Part shown: one piece after another, positions 1 to 11,411 of the stretch
How positions within the stretch are numbered: position 1 is the stretch's first letter
Layout of the letters: each line of letters starts with the position of its first letter
Assembly: GCF_900104745.1 (NCBI RefSeq)
Contig: NZ_LT629732.1
Coordinates: 4,823,981-4,887,980 of the forward strand
Source of the DNA: Actinopolymorpha singaporensis
GTDB taxonomy: Bacteria; Actinomycetota; Actinomycetes; Propionibacteriales; Actinopolymorphaceae
Length of the DNA: 64,000 bases
Direction of reading: 5' to 3'
The notes under the pieces: model-generated
The model's database searches: none
The model's input: the letters and a program-made list of their open reading frames with translations, nothing else
What the model was told of the DNA's origin: nothing
Made by a program: the position numbers and the translations under genes

Positions 1-594
1 CAGGCCGGCGAACTGGTAGACCACGAACGCGATCACCCCGCCGACCGCGACCATCGCCACGGTGTGCACACCGGCGGCGAGCAGGCCGTGCACCGCGGCC
101 TCGCCCAGGCCGGTGGCGCCGTGACCGGGACTGTTCGCCGCGGGCACCGGCTCCGCCGACGTCGCATGCCCCGGATGCCCGGCCGGGCCCGCGCGTCCGC
201 CGGAGGCCAGAACGGGTACGAGCATCAGGCCCGCGCCGTGCACCGAGGCCATCAGGAACGACCACGCCGCCAGCTGCCAGGCGGACAGCCGCATCCCCAC
301 CCATGCGAAGTGGCGCTTGGACAGCAGCCGCCACGTTCCCATGCCCACCAGCGCGACACCGCCCGCGACGGCCACCACCCGGGTCGTCCACGCGGACGCG
401 CCGACGGTCACCGCCACCGCCACCGCGGCGATCGAGGCGAGGTGCCCGGCGCCGATGGGCGCCAGCGAACGCGCCATCGCCCATCGGCTGCGTTCCTGCA
501 GGCCGATCGCCACCGCGAGCAGCCACCCCATCGCGGGATTGAGCCCGTGGAAGGCGCCGAGGCCGGCCAGGGCGAGCGTCGTTCCCAGTGTCAT
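1..594 (-). CDS. Polytopic membrane protein, C-terminus outside window
   Basis: From ATG at 594 the minus-strand frame stays open for 198 codons to the window edge, so the C-terminus is missing. The protein is very hydrophobic with about five or six likely membrane segments. HGLNPAMGW lies in the first segment (residues 16-24), GHLAS at 50-54 and HGAG at 119-122. A Gly/Pro/His-rich loop (about 131-165) precedes the last segment. Histidines and prolines inside membrane segments recall metal transporters of the NicO/HupE/UreH type, but I cannot assign the family. The start lies 24 nt after the SBP56 stop, so the two are probably co-transcribed. Function unknown; it may serve the copper-dependent enzyme upstream (inference). 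Confidence 0.6.
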   Translation of the reverse strand, partial: MTLGTTLALAGLGAFHGLNPAMGWLLAVAIGLQERSRWAMARSLAPIGAGHLASIAAVAVAVTVGASAWTTRVVAVAGGVALVGMGTWRLLSKRHFAWVGMRLSAWQLAAWSFLMASVHGAGLMLVPVLASGGRAGPAGHPGHATSAEPVPAANSPGHGATGLGEAAVHGLLAAGVHTVAMVAVGGVIAFVVYQFAGL

Positions 595-618
595 CCGGTC
601 ATCGGGGCAGTACGGCCA

Positions 619-2022
619 TCAGGGGAAGCAGTAGGAGTCCGACGAGGCGTCGCCGCCCTGGAGGCGGATCTGGTGCACCCGGCGCCCCCGGAAGTCCGCG
701 CCGTGGGGGAAGAACCGCTCGTCCGGAGTCAGACCACCCGTCCGCGGGTCGACGTCGAGCTTGGCCACCCACGCCCCCACCCCGTCGGGGTAGAACTGGT
801 CGTCCCACGCCCCGTAGAGGGAGTTCGAGACGTACACCCGGGTCCCGTCCCGGCTGACCTCCACCATCTGTGGCCCCCCGGACAACGCGAGCTCCGGCGC
901 GGCGGGATGGGGGGTACGCCGTAGGACCCCTCCGAGCCGGACCGACCCCGTCTGCCGCGGATGCTCGGGGTCGGTGACGTCGTACTGCAGCAACTCCCCG
1001 GTCCCCCACGCCGAGACGTACAGGAAGCGGTCGTCGACCGACAGGTCGATGTCGGTGACCAGTGGTGGGACCGCACCGAACGGCTGCAGCGCGGGCGGCA
1101 GGTCGGCGGCGTCCGCCGGCTCGGCCGGGATCTCGATCACCTTCCGCACCGCGAACTGCGAACCCTCGCGGGTCCACAGCCACACCGACGCGGACAGGTC
1201 CTCGGTGCTCACCACCACGCCGACGAAGCCGTACTGCTTCCGAGGGTCGTGGGCCGGGCGCAACTCCAGCGCCATCTGGTACTGCGCGCCGAGGTCGACG
1301 GTCTGGATGTTGCGTCGTTTGCGCAGATCCCAGAAGTGCAGCCGGTGGCCGTACTTGTTGGCCAGCAGGAGCTCGGGCACCACGCCGTTCTCGATCATCG
1401 AGGGCGTGCCCCACTCGCTGGTCACCGCGACGTCGTGGCCGATGTGCCACCACAGGTCGTAGGCGAGGTACTGGTCGCCCCGGTCGGCCTCCCAGGGCCC
1501 GCGCACCTCGAACGTGGTGTGGTCCAGGATCGCGACCCCGCCCGGGCCTTCCTCGCCGTGGCCGCCGAGCGCGGACACGTAGATCCCCTCCGGGCCACAG
1601 TGGACGGTGTGGGGCCGGGAGTAACCGGCCCGCTTGCCGAGTTCGTCGGCCTCCAGCACCTTGACGATCCGCGGGCTGGCCGGGTCGTCGCGGGTGTCGA
1701 TGACGTAGATCCGTGACGAGCGGATTCCGGGAACGACGAGGTAGCGGCGTTCCACGTGGGGATGTGCCGCCGTCGGGCACAGCGCACTGCTGCAGGCGTT
1801 CCAGCCGAAGTGGTGCACCTCGTCACCGAGGTTCGGCAGATCCGTCCAGCCGACCACCTCGCCGTAGGAGCCGGAAGTCTGGTCGACGTCGAGCACCGCG
1901 AGCGCGTCGGGCTTGTCGGCCGGACGGGCGAACGCCGCGACGTAGGCGAGCTTCTCAGCCGGCGCGGCGGCGGCGTCTCGCGGCGAGGGATAGAACGTCG
2001 GGTCCGGGGTGAACCGGGGCAC
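619..2022 (-). CDS. Selenium-binding protein SBP56 family / methanethiol oxidase
   Basis: About 467 residues, the usual length for the SBP56 family, whose bacterial members include MtoX, a copper enzyme that oxidises methanethiol to formaldehyde, sulfide and peroxide. Family landmarks visible are HHFGWNACSS (about 70-79), HPHVERRYLVVPG, the SSRIYVIDT strand and later beta-propeller blades (HIGHDVAVTSEWGTP; DIDLSVDDRFLYVSAWG). A GTG at 2031 is also in frame, but the AGGAG at 2031-2035 overlaps it and sits 8 nt before the GTG at 2022, so I prefer 2022. No signal peptide is evident, whereas characterised MtoX is periplasmic. Nitroreductase lies upstream and a membrane protein follows after 24 nt. 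Family assignment is secure; the substrate is inferred. Confidence 0.9.
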   Translation of the reverse strand: MPRFTPDPTFYPSPRDAAAAPAEKLAYVAAFARPADKPDALAVLDVDQTSGSYGEVVGWTDLPNLGDEVHHFGWNACSSALCPTAAHPHVERRYLVVPGIRSSRIYVIDTRDDPASPRIVKVLEADELGKRAGYSRPHTVHCGPEGIYVSALGGHGEEGPGGVAILDHTTFEVRGPWEADRGDQYLAYDLWWHIGHDVAVTSEWGTPSMIENGVVPELLLANKYGHRLHFWDLRKRRNIQTVDLGAQYQMALELRPAHDPRKQYGFVGVVVSTEDLSASVWLWTREGSQFAVRKVIEIPAEPADAADLPPALQPFGAVPPLVTDIDLSVDDRFLYVSAWGTGELLQYDVTDPEHPRQTGSVRLGGVLRRTPHPAAPELALSGGPQMVEVSRDGTRVYVSNSLYGAWDDQFYPDGVGAWVAKLDVDPRTGGLTPDERFFPHGADFRGRRVHQIRLQGGDASSDSYCFP

Positions 2023-2164
2023 GTCGACCACTCCTGTCGGACGAGGCAGACCAACGAGTCGGACCTACGAGGCAGAACAACGTCTGCCCCGACTCCGGCG
2101 ACCCGGCCACTTTGTCACGCCGCGCGAGCACCGGGCAACAGTCGCCGCGCGGCGTGACCCACGC

Positions 2165-2809
2165 TCACTTCTCCACGTGCCCCCAGCTGTCCCAGTAGGT
2201 GATCTCCTCGACCGGGCGGCGCTTGGCGGGCTTGAAGTCGGTGCCGATGGTGTAGGCAACCGGCAGCAGGGCGGCCTGGGTGACATCCGGCGGGATGCCG
2301 AGCAGCTCTGCGGCCTCCTCCTCTTGGGCGAGGTGGAACGACGTCCACGCCGAGCCGAGGCCGCGCGAGCGCAACGCCAGCTGGAAGCTCCAGATGGCCG
2401 GGTGGATCGAGCCGAAGAAGCCGGCGGCGTGCCGCACGTCGGTGATGCGGCCCTCGATGCACGGCACGACCAGCGCCGGAACTCGGTCGATGACCTCCAT
2501 GAGGTAACGGGCCGAATCCTGCACGCGGTCCTGCTGGGCGCCCCGGGACTCCGCCTGGCCGGCAGCACGCATGTAGGCGGCGCCGCCGGAGCGGTAGAGC
2601 TCCCCCAGCCGGGCACGCTTGTCCGGATCGGTCACGATCACCCAGCGCCAGCCCTGCTGGTTGCTGCCGGTCGGCGCCTGGACGGCGAGCCGGAGACAGT
2701 CCAGCAGCACCTCCCGCGGCACCGGGCGGTCGAGGTCGAGTCGCTTGCGCACCGCCCGGGTGGTGGTGAGCAGGTGGTCGGTGGCCTGCGTGTCGATTGG
2801 TTGAGACAT
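2165..2809 (-). CDS. Nitroreductase family protein
   Basis: 214 residues. The N-terminal TTTRAVRKRLDL (15-26) is the FMN-phosphate contact region of nitroreductases, followed by APTGSNQQGWRW (45-56), the second flavin-binding signature. The C-terminal part has the usual GLGSAWTSFHL and GIPPDVTQAALLPVAYT segments. Such FMN proteins reduce nitro groups or quinones with NAD(P)H, and the true substrate cannot be read from sequence. The gene starts 66 nt after the uvrA stop on the same strand and may be read through from it. The ATG at 2809 begins MSQPIDTQ. Confidence 0.9.
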   Translation of the reverse strand: MSQPIDTQATDHLLTTTRAVRKRLDLDRPVPREVLLDCLRLAVQAPTGSNQQGWRWVIVTDPDKRARLGELYRSGGAAYMRAAGQAESRGAQQDRVQDSARYLMEVIDRVPALVVPCIEGRITDVRHAAGFFGSIHPAIWSFQLALRSRGLGSAWTSFHLAQEEEAAELLGIPPDVTQAALLPVAYTIGTDFKPAKRRPVEEITYWDSWGHVEK

Positions 2810-2875
2810 GCGTTCGACCCTACCGACGGCCCGAGGATCAGCGGGTCGCGCGCCGAAGCGCCGGCCCGACGTCCC

Positions 2876-5968
<3,093 letters not shown>

Positions 5969-6393
5969 GTGGCGGTTCCGTCCTCGGCAGCGGGGGTGGT
6001 GGGCTGTGGTTGGTGCGGGTGGTCTGGCGTGTGTGGCGCGTGCTGGTGATCGAACGGCCAGGTCAGCAGCCCCCTGAGGGGCCGCGGGCCGGCCGGTCGG
6101 CGGCCGAGTTTTGTCAGGGCTTGGCCATGCTAGCCCCGCCCACCGACAAGCCCCGGCGGCCGCCTCGTTCCGTCACACCCACTCACCCCGAGTCTTCCTC
6201 GCCTGGCCATGTGCGGCCACACGGGGCCGGTATCCCCCTGCGGGTTGGACTTGCCCCCGGCGCACCCCGAAAGAATGGTCGGAACCGCAGGAAAACCGCC
6301 GCGCCGTCGCATCGGTTCCGATTCCCATCACCCGGGTCGAAGATCCGTTCGCGCCCGGCTCGGCCTGCTCGTCCCCGTACAGAATGGGTTTCG
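5969..6393. other. Intergenic region between divergent uvrA and oxidoreductase genes
   Basis: 425 bp without a supportable gene; it must hold both divergent promoters. A 9-bp inverted repeat, TCGGAACCG at 6279-6287 and CGGTTCCGA at 6313-6321 (25-nt spacer), is the only symmetrical element I could find and could be an operator for the oxidoreductase at 6394. No Shine-Dalgarno precedes that ATG. CAGAAT at 6380-6385 could be a -10 placing transcription start close to the ATG (weak). Confidence 0.4.
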
Positions 6394-7395
6394 ATGATTC
6401 GTATCGCCATGCTCAGCTTCTGGCACGTCCACGCCCTCGGCTACGCCCGCCAGGCCCAGGAACACCCGGGCACGGAGATCGTGGCCGCCTGGGACGAGGA
6501 CCCGGCACGCGGCCGGGCCGAGGCGGACAAGCTGGGTGTCCCCTTCCACGAGAACCTCGCCGACGTGCTCGCCCGAGACGACGTGGACGCGGTGATCGTG
6601 GACACGCCGACCAACATCCACCCCGAGGTGATCAGCGCCGCCGCCCGGGCCGGCAAGCACATCTTCACCGAGAAGGTGCTCGCCCTCACCGTGCGCGAGT
6701 GCAACGAGATCCTCGCCGAGGTCGACAAGGCGGGCGTGGCGCTGATCCTGTCGCTGCCCAGGCTGTACCACGGCTACACCCAGGCGGTCCGGGAGGTTCT
6801 GGACTCCGGGGCTCTCGGTGACCTCGCGGTGGTCCGCACCCGGCTGTCCCACGGCGGGGCGGTCGGCGAGGGCTGGCTGCCGGAGCACTTCTACGACCCC
6901 GAGCAGTGCGGCGGCGGCGCGCTGGTCGACCTCGGCTGCCACCCGATGTACCTCACCCGGCTGTTCCTCGGCGCGATGCCCGAGTCGGTGAGTGCGAGCT
7001 ACGGCCACGTCACCGGCCGCCAGGTCGAGGACAACGCGGTCGCCGTGCTCCGCTACCCCAACGGCGCGCTCGGCGTCGTCGAGGCCGGCTTCGCCACGAC
7101 GTACTCCCCCTTCACCATCGAGATCCACGGCACCAAGGGCAGCCTGCTGTTCGGTACGCCCGAGCAGAAGCTGCTGGTGCGCAGCCCCGCACACGAGGAC
7201 GGCGAGAAGTGGGTCGAGCTCCCCGTGCCCGACGACCAGCCGGACGCGTTCGCCCAGTGGGTCCAGCACATCAACGACGGCACCCGGGCGACCGCCAACG
7301 TCGAGATGGGCGTCGACCTCACCCGCCTGATGGAGGCCGCCAACCACTCGGTCGCCGTCGACGGGCCGGTGCGCATCGACAGCGTGACCGGCTGA
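6394..7395 (+). CDS. Gfo/Idh/MocA family oxidoreductase (atypical Rossmann motif)
   Basis: 333 residues from ATG at 6394 (MIRIAMLSFWHVHA). The C-terminal half fits the family: GGGALVDLGCHPMYLTRLFLG (catalytic His region) and FTIEIHGTKGSLLFG. The N-terminal dinucleotide motif is unusual: where most members have GxGxxG, this protein reads LSFWHVHA, and the usual EKP is EKV (EKVLALT). A subgroup of the family with HVHA-type N-termini exists, so the change does not show loss of function. These enzymes oxidise or reduce sugars and inositols with NAD(P). The second paralogue starts 152 nt downstream with its own strong ribosome site. Substrate unknown. Confidence 0.85.
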   Translation: MIRIAMLSFWHVHALGYARQAQEHPGTEIVAAWDEDPARGRAEADKLGVPFHENLADVLARDDVDAVIVDTPTNIHPEVISAAARAGKHIFTEKVLALTVRECNEILAEVDKAGVALILSLPRLYHGYTQAVREVLDSGALGDLAVVRTRLSHGGAVGEGWLPEHFYDPEQCGGGALVDLGCHPMYLTRLFLGAMPESVSASYGHVTGRQVEDNAVAVLRYPNGALGVVEAGFATTYSPFTIEIHGTKGSLLFGTPEQKLLVRSPAHEDGEKWVELPVPDDQPDAFAQWVQHINDGTRATANVEMGVDLTRLMEAANHSVAVDGPVRIDSVTG

Positions 7396-7547
7396 ACACC
7401 CTGACCCCGAGCTGACCCGGACGACCGTCCGGACAAGCGGAGATCGGCAGCGTCGCCGAGATCCCGTACATCCCGGTCGACGGAAACCCCCGGACCGGCC
7501 GGGACCGCGCGTCAACCCCGCAGTTGCAAACCAGGAGGATCTCCCCA

Positions 7548-8543
7548 ATGACCGTGAACGTCGGGCTCATCGGCTGTGGCGGCATCTCCAACCCGCACGT
7601 CCGTGGCTACCTCGAAATCCCCGACCGGGCGAAGGTGACCGCGGTCGCCGACGTGGTCGAGGAGAACGCCCGCACCCGCGCCGAGCAGGTCGGCGGCGCC
7701 CAGGTCTTCTCCGACTACCGCGACCTGATCGCCACCGCGGGTGTCGACGCTGTCGACATCTGCCTTCCCCACCACCTGCACGCGGACGCGATCCTCGCCG
7801 CCGCCGAGGCCGGCAAGCACATCCTGTGCGAGAAGCCGCTGTGCATCACCACCGACGAGGCCGCCAAGATCACCCAGGCGGTCAAGGCCAACGGCGTGAC
7901 GCTCATGTGCGCGCACAACCAGTTGTTCATGCCGCCGGTGGCGAAGGCCCGGGAGCTCATCCAGAGCGGTGCGCTCGGCAAGGTCTACGAGCTGCGGACC
8001 ACCGACAGCTTCTTCAACCGCGGCCTGAACGCCGACATGGGCTGGCGCGGAAGCCTGCAGACCGCCGGCGGCGGCGAGCTGATCGACACCGGCTACCACC
8101 CGACGTACCTCCTGCTCCACCTGGCCACCGCCGAGCCGTCGGAGGTCGTGGCGATGACCAGCCGGCACCGGCTGGAGATGGAGGGCGAGGACTCCGCGCA
8201 GGTCATGGTGCGCTTCGCCGACGGCAGCGTGGGCACCATCGTCACCAGCTGGGCCTACCAGCCGGCGGCGGTGACCGAGAAGTTCTCCGTGGTGGCGGAG
8301 AAGGGCACGCTGTGGAGCGACGGCAGGACCCTGAACCACCGCACCATCGACGGCGAGCTCACGACGGTGGAGTTCCCGGAGGTGCACGCGTTCTCCGCGG
8401 AGATCGCCGACTTCATCACCTGCGTCACCGACAAGCGCCGGCCGATCAACACCGAGGTCGAGGGCGTGCACGTGCTGAAGGTCATCCTCGGCGCGTACGC
8501 CTCGGTGAAGGAGAAGCGGGTCGTCACCCTCGCCGACCTCTGA
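7548..8543 (+). CDS. Gfo/Idh/MocA family oxidoreductase
   Basis: 331 residues. AGGAGG at 7533-7538 sits 9 nt before ATG 7548 and fixes the start. The classical N-terminus MTVNVGLIGCGGISNPHVRG has the GxGGxS nucleotide loop, then CEKPLCITTDEA (Lys of the EKP motif) and ELIDTGYHPTYLLLHL with the active-site His. The length is normal for the family. It is probably an NAD(P)-dependent sugar or cyclitol dehydrogenase working with the preceding paralogue; tandem pairs like this are common in sugar-catabolic loci of actinobacteria. No transporter, kinase or regulator adjoins, so the substrate is unknown. Transcription probably ends at the hairpin at 8609. Confidence 0.92.
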   Translation: MTVNVGLIGCGGISNPHVRGYLEIPDRAKVTAVADVVEENARTRAEQVGGAQVFSDYRDLIATAGVDAVDICLPHHLHADAILAAAEAGKHILCEKPLCITTDEAAKITQAVKANGVTLMCAHNQLFMPPVAKARELIQSGALGKVYELRTTDSFFNRGLNADMGWRGSLQTAGGGELIDTGYHPTYLLLHLATAEPSEVVAMTSRHRLEMEGEDSAQVMVRFADGSVGTIVTSWAYQPAAVTEKFSVVAEKGTLWSDGRTLNHRTIDGELTTVEFPEVHAFSAEIADFITCVTDKRRPINTEVEGVHVLKVILGAYASVKEKRVVTLADL

Positions 8544-8608
8544 TCCGATCTCTCACCCGAGAGACGAGCCGAACAACGTACCCGCCGAGGTACGCAACGT
8601 AGGACCGA

Positions 8609-8647
8609 ACGAGGCCCGGCCCGCGGCGACGCGGCGCCGGGCCTCGT
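8609..8647. terminator. Bidirectional hairpin terminator
   Basis: ACGAGGCCCGGC (8609-8620) pairs perfectly with GCCGGGCCTCGT (8636-8647) around a 15-nt GC-rich loop. It lies between the convergent oxidoreductase (ends 8543) and acetyltransferase-synthetase (ends 8694). There is no clear T run, as is common in GC-rich actinobacteria. Confidence 0.65.
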
Positions 8648-8693
8648 CGCGTTCGGGAGTGTGCGAGGAGGGCGCGCCGAGGCCGGTCCGCAG

Positions 8694-11366
8694 TCAGAGC
8701 CGGGTGAGCCGGCGGGCATACCAGTCGGTGCGGGCCTGCGGCTCGACCGGCACCACCTGTACCCGTGCGCCGAGCACCGTGAGCCCGCTGGGGCGAGCCA
8801 GCACCGGCTGGAGGTAGGCGGTCACCACCTCGGGCAGGTCCTGAGCCAGCCGGGACACCCGGTGCAGCAGGTCCTCCAGCGCGGCGACGTCGGCGTGCTC
8901 GCCGCCGCGGTGGCCGAACAGCAGCGGTGCCGCGCGCACCTCCCGGACCATCTCCGCCGCGTCCACGTCGGTCAGCGGCGGGATGCGGTAGGCGAGGTCG
9001 CCGAGCAGGTCGGTGGCCACGCCCGCGAGACCGAACGACACGATCGGGCCGAACATCTGGTCCTCCGCGCACCCGATCACCACGGGTACGCCGGGCGCGG
9101 CCATCTGCTGCACCACGAAGCCGGCCCGCTCCGGCTCGCCCATGGTGCCGGCCATGGTCGCCCAGGCGTCCCGCATCTCCGCCTCGGTGTCGATGTTGCG
9201 CCACACGTCGGCCATGTCGGGGCGCTGGCGCAGGTGGGGCGCGGTGGCCTTGAGAACGACGTTCCAGCCGAGCCGTCCGGCGGTGGCGACCGCCTCGTCG
9301 GCGGACCCGACGGGGTACGCCGGCCAGATGTCGATGCCGTAGCAGGCCAGGAGGTCGTCCAGGCCCTTGCCCTCGACGTCCCCGCCGTCGGGCCGGTCGG
9401 CCAGCACGCCCGCGACGATGGACCGGGCCCGGTCGTCGTCGATGCCCTCCAGTGGCGGGATCCGCCCACGCGGGCTGGCCCGCCACCGGGCGTACGCGGT
9501 CACCTTGGCCAGCGCGCGCACCCCGGCGTCCGGCGAGGGGTAGGAGGGCACGGAGCCGCGGACGGCCACGCCATCCTCGTCGTAGCGGCGCAGTGGTTCG
9601 GGGACACCCTGGCTGCCGAGGAACGTGACCACCACCGGCTTGGTGCACTCCCCCGCCACCCGGGCGATCACCTCCGCCACGTCGGCGCCGTCGCGGTCGA
9701 GCGGAGAGACCCACACGGCCAGGACGGAGTCGACCTCCTCGTCGTGGACCACCTCGCCGAGCGCGCGTTCGAAGTCCTCGGCGGTGGCGTCCGGCGGCAG
9801 GGCACCAGCCTGCCGGACCACGGTCAGACCGGCCTCGGCGGCCGCGTCGGCGGCCAGCATGCCGAGGGAGTCGGAGTTGCCGACGATGGCGAGGTCACCG
9901 CCGGCCGGCAGCGGTTGGTACGCGAGCACCTGGGCGACGTCGAGCATCGCGTCCAGGGTGTCGACCAGGATCACCCCGGCCTGGCGGAACATCGCGTCAA
10001 CCGCCGCTTGCGGCACGCTCGTACGGTGCACCGTGTGGCCGATCGGCACCCCCTGGGTGAACCGGCCGGACCGCACCGCCACCACCGGCTTGGTCTGTGC
10101 GAGCCGGCGGGCCACCCGGCTGAACTTGCGCGGGTTGCCGATCGACTCCAGGAACAACAGCACCACCTCGGTCGCCGCGTCCTCGCCCCAGTACTGCATG
10201 AGGTCGTTGCCGGACACGTCGGCGCGGTTGCCCGCGGACACGAACGTCGACAGGCCGAGGCCGCGCCGGGCGACCGTCTCCAGGATCACCGAGCCGAGCT
10301 CACCGGACTGGCAGAAGAAGCCGACCGCGCCCCGCGCCGGCACCACCGGCGACAGGGACGCGTTCAGGCACAGGCCCGGCTGGGTGTTGATGATGCCGAG
10401 CGCGCTCGGCCCGATCACCCGCAGGCCGTACGCCCTCGCCAGCCGCGCAAGCTTGCGTTGACGTTCGCGTCCTTCCCGTCCGGTCTCGGCGAACCCGCTG
10501 GAGACGACGAGCAGGCCGTGCACGCCCTTCGCGGCGCAGTCGATCACCACGTCGCGGACGGCGTCCGCGGGCACCGCCACCACGGCGAGGTCGATCTCGC
10601 CGGGGACGTCGAGCAGGCTGCCGTACGCGGGTACGCCGGCCACCGCGCGCGCGGTCGGGTTCACGGCGTACACCGGGCCGGTGAAGCCGCCGAGCACGAG
10701 GTTGCGGACCAGCGCCTGGCCCACCTTGTCCCGCGACCGACTGGCGCCGACCACCGCAATCGAACCCGGGGTGAGCAGGCGCTCCACCGAGCGTGCCTCC
10801 GCCCGATGCTCACGCGCGCCCATCACCGCCATGCTCATCGCGGTGGGCTCGATCTCCAGGGCGAAGGTGACGACACCGTCCTCCATGTCGCCGGTCACCT
10901 CGTAGCCCGCCTCGCGGAAGACCACGGCCATCCGGCGGTTGTCCGGGAGAACCTCCGCGGTGAACTTCTCGATGCCGTTCTCCCGGGCGGCCTGGGCGAG
11001 GTGCTCGAGCAGGACGCTGCCGACTCCCCTGCCCTGGTGTGCGTCCTGCACCAGGAACGCCGCCTCCGCGTCCCGGGGTCCGGTGCGGTCGTAGCGGGCG
11101 ACGGCGATCATCTCGTCGCCGACGGTGAGGATGAACGCCACCCGGTCGCGGTGGTCGACCTGGGTGAAGCGTGCGACGTCGCGTTCGGACAGCTGGGGGT
11201 AGGGCGCGAAGAACCGGTAGTACTTCGATTCTTCGGACACGCGCGCGTAGAAGGACACCAGGCGTTCGGCGTCGTCGGGCCGGATCGGCCGCAGGAGGGC
11301 CGTGCCGCCGTCGCGGAGCACGACGTCGGCCTCCCAGCGGGCGGGGTACGGCAGCTCGGCGGTCAC
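8694..11366 (-). CDS. GNAT acetyltransferase fused to acyl-CoA synthetase (ADP-forming-like)
   Basis: 890 residues. An N-terminal GNAT domain (about 10-165) shows the acetyl-CoA loop DAHQGRGVGSVLLEHL. It is followed by a CoA-binding Rossmann domain (IAVVGASRSRDKVGQALVRN), a succinyl-CoA-ligase-like domain (FCQSGELGSVILE) and a C-terminal ATP-grasp domain (GWNVVLKATAPHLRQRPD). Members with this domain set include Pat-type lysine acetyltransferases that modify acetyl-CoA synthetase and other enzymes. The segment that carries the phospho-histidine in true ADP-forming synthetases (usually SHTGA) reads GHTVHRTS here, so the synthetase half may be regulatory (inference). It starts at ATG 11366 and reads towards the convergent hairpin at 8609. 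Confidence 0.88.
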   Translation of the reverse strand: MTAELPYPARWEADVVLRDGGTALLRPIRPDDAERLVSFYARVSEESKYYRFFAPYPQLSERDVARFTQVDHRDRVAFILTVGDEMIAVARYDRTGPRDAEAAFLVQDAHQGRGVGSVLLEHLAQAARENGIEKFTAEVLPDNRRMAVVFREAGYEVTGDMEDGVVTFALEIEPTAMSMAVMGAREHRAEARSVERLLTPGSIAVVGASRSRDKVGQALVRNLVLGGFTGPVYAVNPTARAVAGVPAYGSLLDVPGEIDLAVVAVPADAVRDVVIDCAAKGVHGLLVVSSGFAETGREGRERQRKLARLARAYGLRVIGPSALGIINTQPGLCLNASLSPVVPARGAVGFFCQSGELGSVILETVARRGLGLSTFVSAGNRADVSGNDLMQYWGEDAATEVVLLFLESIGNPRKFSRVARRLAQTKPVVAVRSGRFTQGVPIGHTVHRTSVPQAAVDAMFRQAGVILVDTLDAMLDVAQVLAYQPLPAGGDLAIVGNSDSLGMLAADAAAEAGLTVVRQAGALPPDATAEDFERALGEVVHDEEVDSVLAVWVSPLDRDGADVAEVIARVAGECTKPVVVTFLGSQGVPEPLRRYDEDGVAVRGSVPSYPSPDAGVRALAKVTAYARWRASPRGRIPPLEGIDDDRARSIVAGVLADRPDGGDVEGKGLDDLLACYGIDIWPAYPVGSADEAVATAGRLGWNVVLKATAPHLRQRPDMADVWRNIDTEAEMRDAWATMAGTMGEPERAGFVVQQMAAPGVPVVIGCAEDQMFGPIVSFGLAGVATDLLGDLAYRIPPLTDVDAAEMVREVRAAPLLFGHRGGEHADVAALEDLLHRVSRLAQDLPEVVTAYLQPVLARPSGLTVLGARVQVVPVEPQARTDWYARRLTRL

Positions 11367-11411
11367 AGGGACGAATGTAGCCGCGGGTCCCCCGCCCTCG
11401 GTCCGGTCGGG

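Noticed and set aside
5969-6393. Possible LexA/SOS box upstream of uvrA
   Set aside because: ATCGAAC near 6048 is only a half-site without the mirrored GTTCGAT; not enough to call.
7417-7432. CCGGACG/CGTCCGG hairpin between the two oxidoreductase genes
   Set aside because: A 2-nt loop forces melting of the end pairs and leaves a 6-bp stem; too weak to call a terminator.
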